Of a stretch of DNA of 7,934 nt, positions 6,340-7,934 are shown one piece after another. The stretch is from a bacterium (GTDB taxonomy: Bacteria; Fidelibacterota; Marinisomatia; Marinisomatales; JAHJCW01). Within the stretch, counting starts at the first letter, position 1; each line of letters begins with the position of its first letter. The notes under the pieces are model-generated. The model saw only the letters and a program-made list of their open reading frames with translations, searched no databases and was not told the DNA's origin. Made by a program: the position numbers and the translations under genes. The stretch lies in contig JAUXHY010000044.1 in the NCBI GenBank assembly GCA_030621275.1, positions 1 through 7,934 on the forward strand. The letters run 5' to 3'.

Positions 6340-6384
6340 TTATTACTATTATGTTACACCAAAAAATGACAGGACGAATTGTAG

Positions 6385-6636
6385 ATAAAATACAAACTGC
6401 CTTATGAGCAAGGTATAATCAAATTACAAATATTTGACATGACCGGACGGAATATTGCAACTCCCTATTGGAACGTACATTTTCCACAGGAAGGACTATT
6501 AAAATGGGATGGCAAACGTGATGACGGTAACAATGCGCGTATCGGTATTTACATTGTAAGGCTATTAGCCAAGGATCCTACAAGTGGTAAAGTTTGGGAA
6601 AAAGTCAAAACAGTTGTTTTAGCAAAGCAGTTATAG
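6385..6636 (+). pseudogene. 3' remnant: FlgD-like/T9SS-type C-terminal module
   Basis: The frame is open from just after a TAG at 6382 to the TAG at 6634. It reads IKYKLPYEQGIIKLQIFDMTGR, then LLKWDGKRDDG, IGIYIVRLLAKD and VKTVVLAKQL at the end. This is the C-terminal FlgD-like or type IX secretion sorting-type module (strand - 'IFDMTGR' - 'WDGKDDG' - 'GIYIVRL') that ends large exported proteins of the FCB group. The similarity starts well before the first ATG (6439), so there is no proper start and the piece is a tail without its gene. Being in the same direction as the lamin-tail stub at 5097-5303, and 1.1 kb beyond it, it is most simply the other end of the same gene. Bases 6340-6384 between the inserted gene and this tail hold nothing recognisable. 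Confidence 0.75.
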
Positions 6637-6666
6637 TTAGTTAACAATCTTAAATCAATATTGAAT

Positions 6667-6699
6667 AAAAAAACCACCACAGTTCGGGGTGGTTTTTTT
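6667..6699. terminator. Bidirectional intrinsic terminator
   Basis: A-tract plus CCACC (6667-6678) pairs perfectly with GGTGG plus T-tract (6688-6699): 12 base pairs with a 9-nt loop. It has a U-run on both strands. It lies 30 bases after the secreted-protein tail on the plus strand and about 110 bases beyond the stop of the convergent transporter gene on the minus strand, so it can end both transcripts. Confidence 0.9.
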
Positions 6700-6806
6700 A
6701 TGAAATAATTTTCCTATTTAAATTATTCTATTGGCTTTAAACCCATACAAAATTGTCTGTATAATGTTAATTAATCAAATTATTCAACAATTTTCCTACT
6801 TTCAAT

Positions 6807-7934
6807 TTACCAAGCTTTTTCCGGTTCAACTGCGTCATCCTCAATAAGATCTTCAGCACCGTGCGTAAGTACCTTTAACTTCTTCAAAAAGATAAGTAAA
6901 AGGATACCAAATACAGCAGTAAAAATAAAGATTCCTATAAATATTTGCAGTTCTCCGGCGTGTGAAGCTGTTTCCCCAAGCAAACCGGCAACTTTATTAC
7001 CCACGCCGGTTGCTGCAAAATAAGACCCCATCATTAATGACCCGTATTTAGCAGGCGCTAATTTTGTAATAAAGGATAATGCAGATGGTGAAGCACATAA
7101 TTCTCCAATAGTGTGTAAAAAGTATGCAACTACAATCCAATACATTCCGGCTTGTCCTGCACTTGTTGCTTGTAATGAAGCACCTGACATCATTAAAAAG
7201 CCTGTACCCATAATCATTGTACCGATTGCCATTTTAAATAAAGTTGATGCTTCTTTGTTTGAGCGTTGTCTTTTTAACCAAAATGTAGCTACAATAGTAC
7301 CGAATACCATTATAAAGAACGGATTAAGCGTCTGAAACCACGAAGTAGGTATTTGCCACCCCAATAACATCCTATCAACCTTTGAATTAGTGTAAATGTT
7401 CATCAAACCGCCTGCCTGCTCGAAAGCAGCCCAAAAAACAATAATAATTATAAACGATAAAAACAATACAATCATTCGGTCTTTTTCAATTTTTGTTAAA
7501 GGATTTCTAATTTGTGTCTTCATATCAGTTCTTAGTTTTGGCGGATCACCGATATTCTTCAAATATTTATGTCCGTAAAAGAAGACTAACATACCAAGAG
7601 CCATTCCTATTCCGGCTAATCCAAAACCGTAATGCCAGCCATATAATTCACCTACACCTCCAACTACCAAAGAAGCAAGTGCTGCACCAACATTTATTCC
7701 AATATAAAATACTGTAAAACCGTGGTCTCTTCTCGGATCTCCTTCTCTGTAAAGCCCCCCTACCATTGTTGAAATATTAGGTTTTAAACCGCCAACTCCA
7801 AGGACAATTAAAGTTAAGCCCGTAGCAAATGCCCACATAGCATCTATAGCAAGTATTGAGTGCCCAAAAATAAGTAAAATCCCTCCTAATAAAACCGTCT
7901 TTTTCTGTCCCAGCCATCTGTCTGCAATAATACC
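6807..7934 (-). CDS. POT/PTR2 proton-dependent peptide transporter, 5' end missing
   Basis: This is an inner-membrane proton-coupled di/tripeptide symporter of the major facilitator superfamily. The frame continues open past the right edge, so the ATG at 7836-7838 is internal. The first visible residues are GIIADRWLGQKKTVLLGGI, the POT loop after transmembrane helix 2. GVGGLKPNIST and FYIGINVGAALASLV match PTR2 signatures. FWAAFEQAGG, NPFFIMVFGTIVATFWLKR and ELCASPSALSFITKLAPAKY followed by MMGSYF are also typical of helices 7-10. The visible part is about 375 residues with roughly ten hydrophobic segments, ending in an acidic tail (GAEDLIEDDAVEPEKAW). Only the first helix or two are missing. 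The substrate cannot be fixed from sequence. It converges on the broken secreted-protein region, with the terminator between. Nothing looks damaged. Confidence 0.95.
   Translation of the reverse strand, partial: GIIADRWLGQKKTVLLGGILLIFGHSILAIDAMWAFATGLTLIVLGVGGLKPNISTMVGGLYREGDPRRDHGFTVFYIGINVGAALASLVVGGVGELYGWHYGFGLAGIGMALGMLVFFYGHKYLKNIGDPPKLRTDMKTQIRNPLTKIEKDRMIVLFLSFIIIIVFWAAFEQAGGLMNIYTNSKVDRMLLGWQIPTSWFQTLNPFFIMVFGTIVATFWLKRQRSNKEASTLFKMAIGTMIMGTGFLMMSGASLQATSAGQAGMYWIVVAYFLHTIGELCASPSALSFITKLAPAKYGSLMMGSYFAATGVGNKVAGLLGETASHAGELQIFIGIFIFTAVFGILLLIFLKKLKVLTHGAEDLIEDDAVEPEKAW

Noticed and set aside
5280..6384. Transposon ends or target duplication around the inserted gene
   Set aside because: I compared the flanks for inverted or direct repeats and found only short AT-rich likenesses; there is no transposase or integrase gene.
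7111..7717. Several plus-strand frames opposite the transporter
   Set aside because: They are antisense to a well-matched POT transporter and show no independent coding evidence.

Overview
The window is a low-GC bacterial chromosome segment. It most likely comes from the FCB side of the tree (Bacteroidota, Chlorobiota, Ignavibacteriota or relatives). Supporting this are remnants of a secreted lamin-tail-domain protein with a FlgD-like/T9SS-type C-terminal module, a POT-family peptide transporter, a bacterial dNK-type deoxynucleoside kinase, mostly weak Shine-Dalgarno sites, and intergenic hairpin repeats of the 'GTCATTCCCG...CGGGAATCC' kind. The lineage is inferred from gene content, not proven.

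Layout. Positions 1-348 (+) hold the C-terminal part of a deoxynucleoside kinase. Positions 362-820 hold a cluster of REP-like hairpins around a small stand-alone GIY-YIG nuclease gene (437-727, +). Two of the hairpins bracket the gene in inverted orientation and differ only by base-pair-preserving changes and by loop sequence. Positions 896-960 hold a nested palindromic repeat that ends 2 nt from the dnaG stop. Positions 4560 down to 963 (-) form a tightly packed four-gene run: a beta-class DNA methyltransferase homologue with altered catalytic motifs, yqeY, a CvpA-family membrane protein and dnaG. The last three are joined by ATGA and TAATG overlaps. Divergent from it at 4656-5075 (+) is a thioredoxin-type ArsC arsenate reductase with all its redox cysteines.

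Positions 5097-6636 (+) are the most unusual stretch. The signal peptide and start of a lamin-tail-domain secreted protein (5097-5303) and the C-terminal FlgD-like module of what looks like the same protein class (6385-6636) lie on either side of an intact 339-codon gene (5320-6339). That gene has its own ribosome binding site, and its C-terminal region carries an R-x4-H motif (RNSIAH) like HEPN ribonuclease domains; it resembles proteins annotated 'MauJ-like'. The simplest reading is that a cargo or defence-like gene replaced the middle of a secreted-protein gene. A strong bidirectional terminator (6667-6699) follows. A POT/PTR2 peptide transporter (6807-7934, -) runs off the right edge.

The housekeeping genes (dnaG, yqeY, cvpA-like, dNK) are conventional. 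The candidates for something new are the hairpin-bracketed GIY-YIG unit, the HEPN-like gene inside the broken secreted-protein gene, and the methyltransferase with DPPE in place of DPPY/W.
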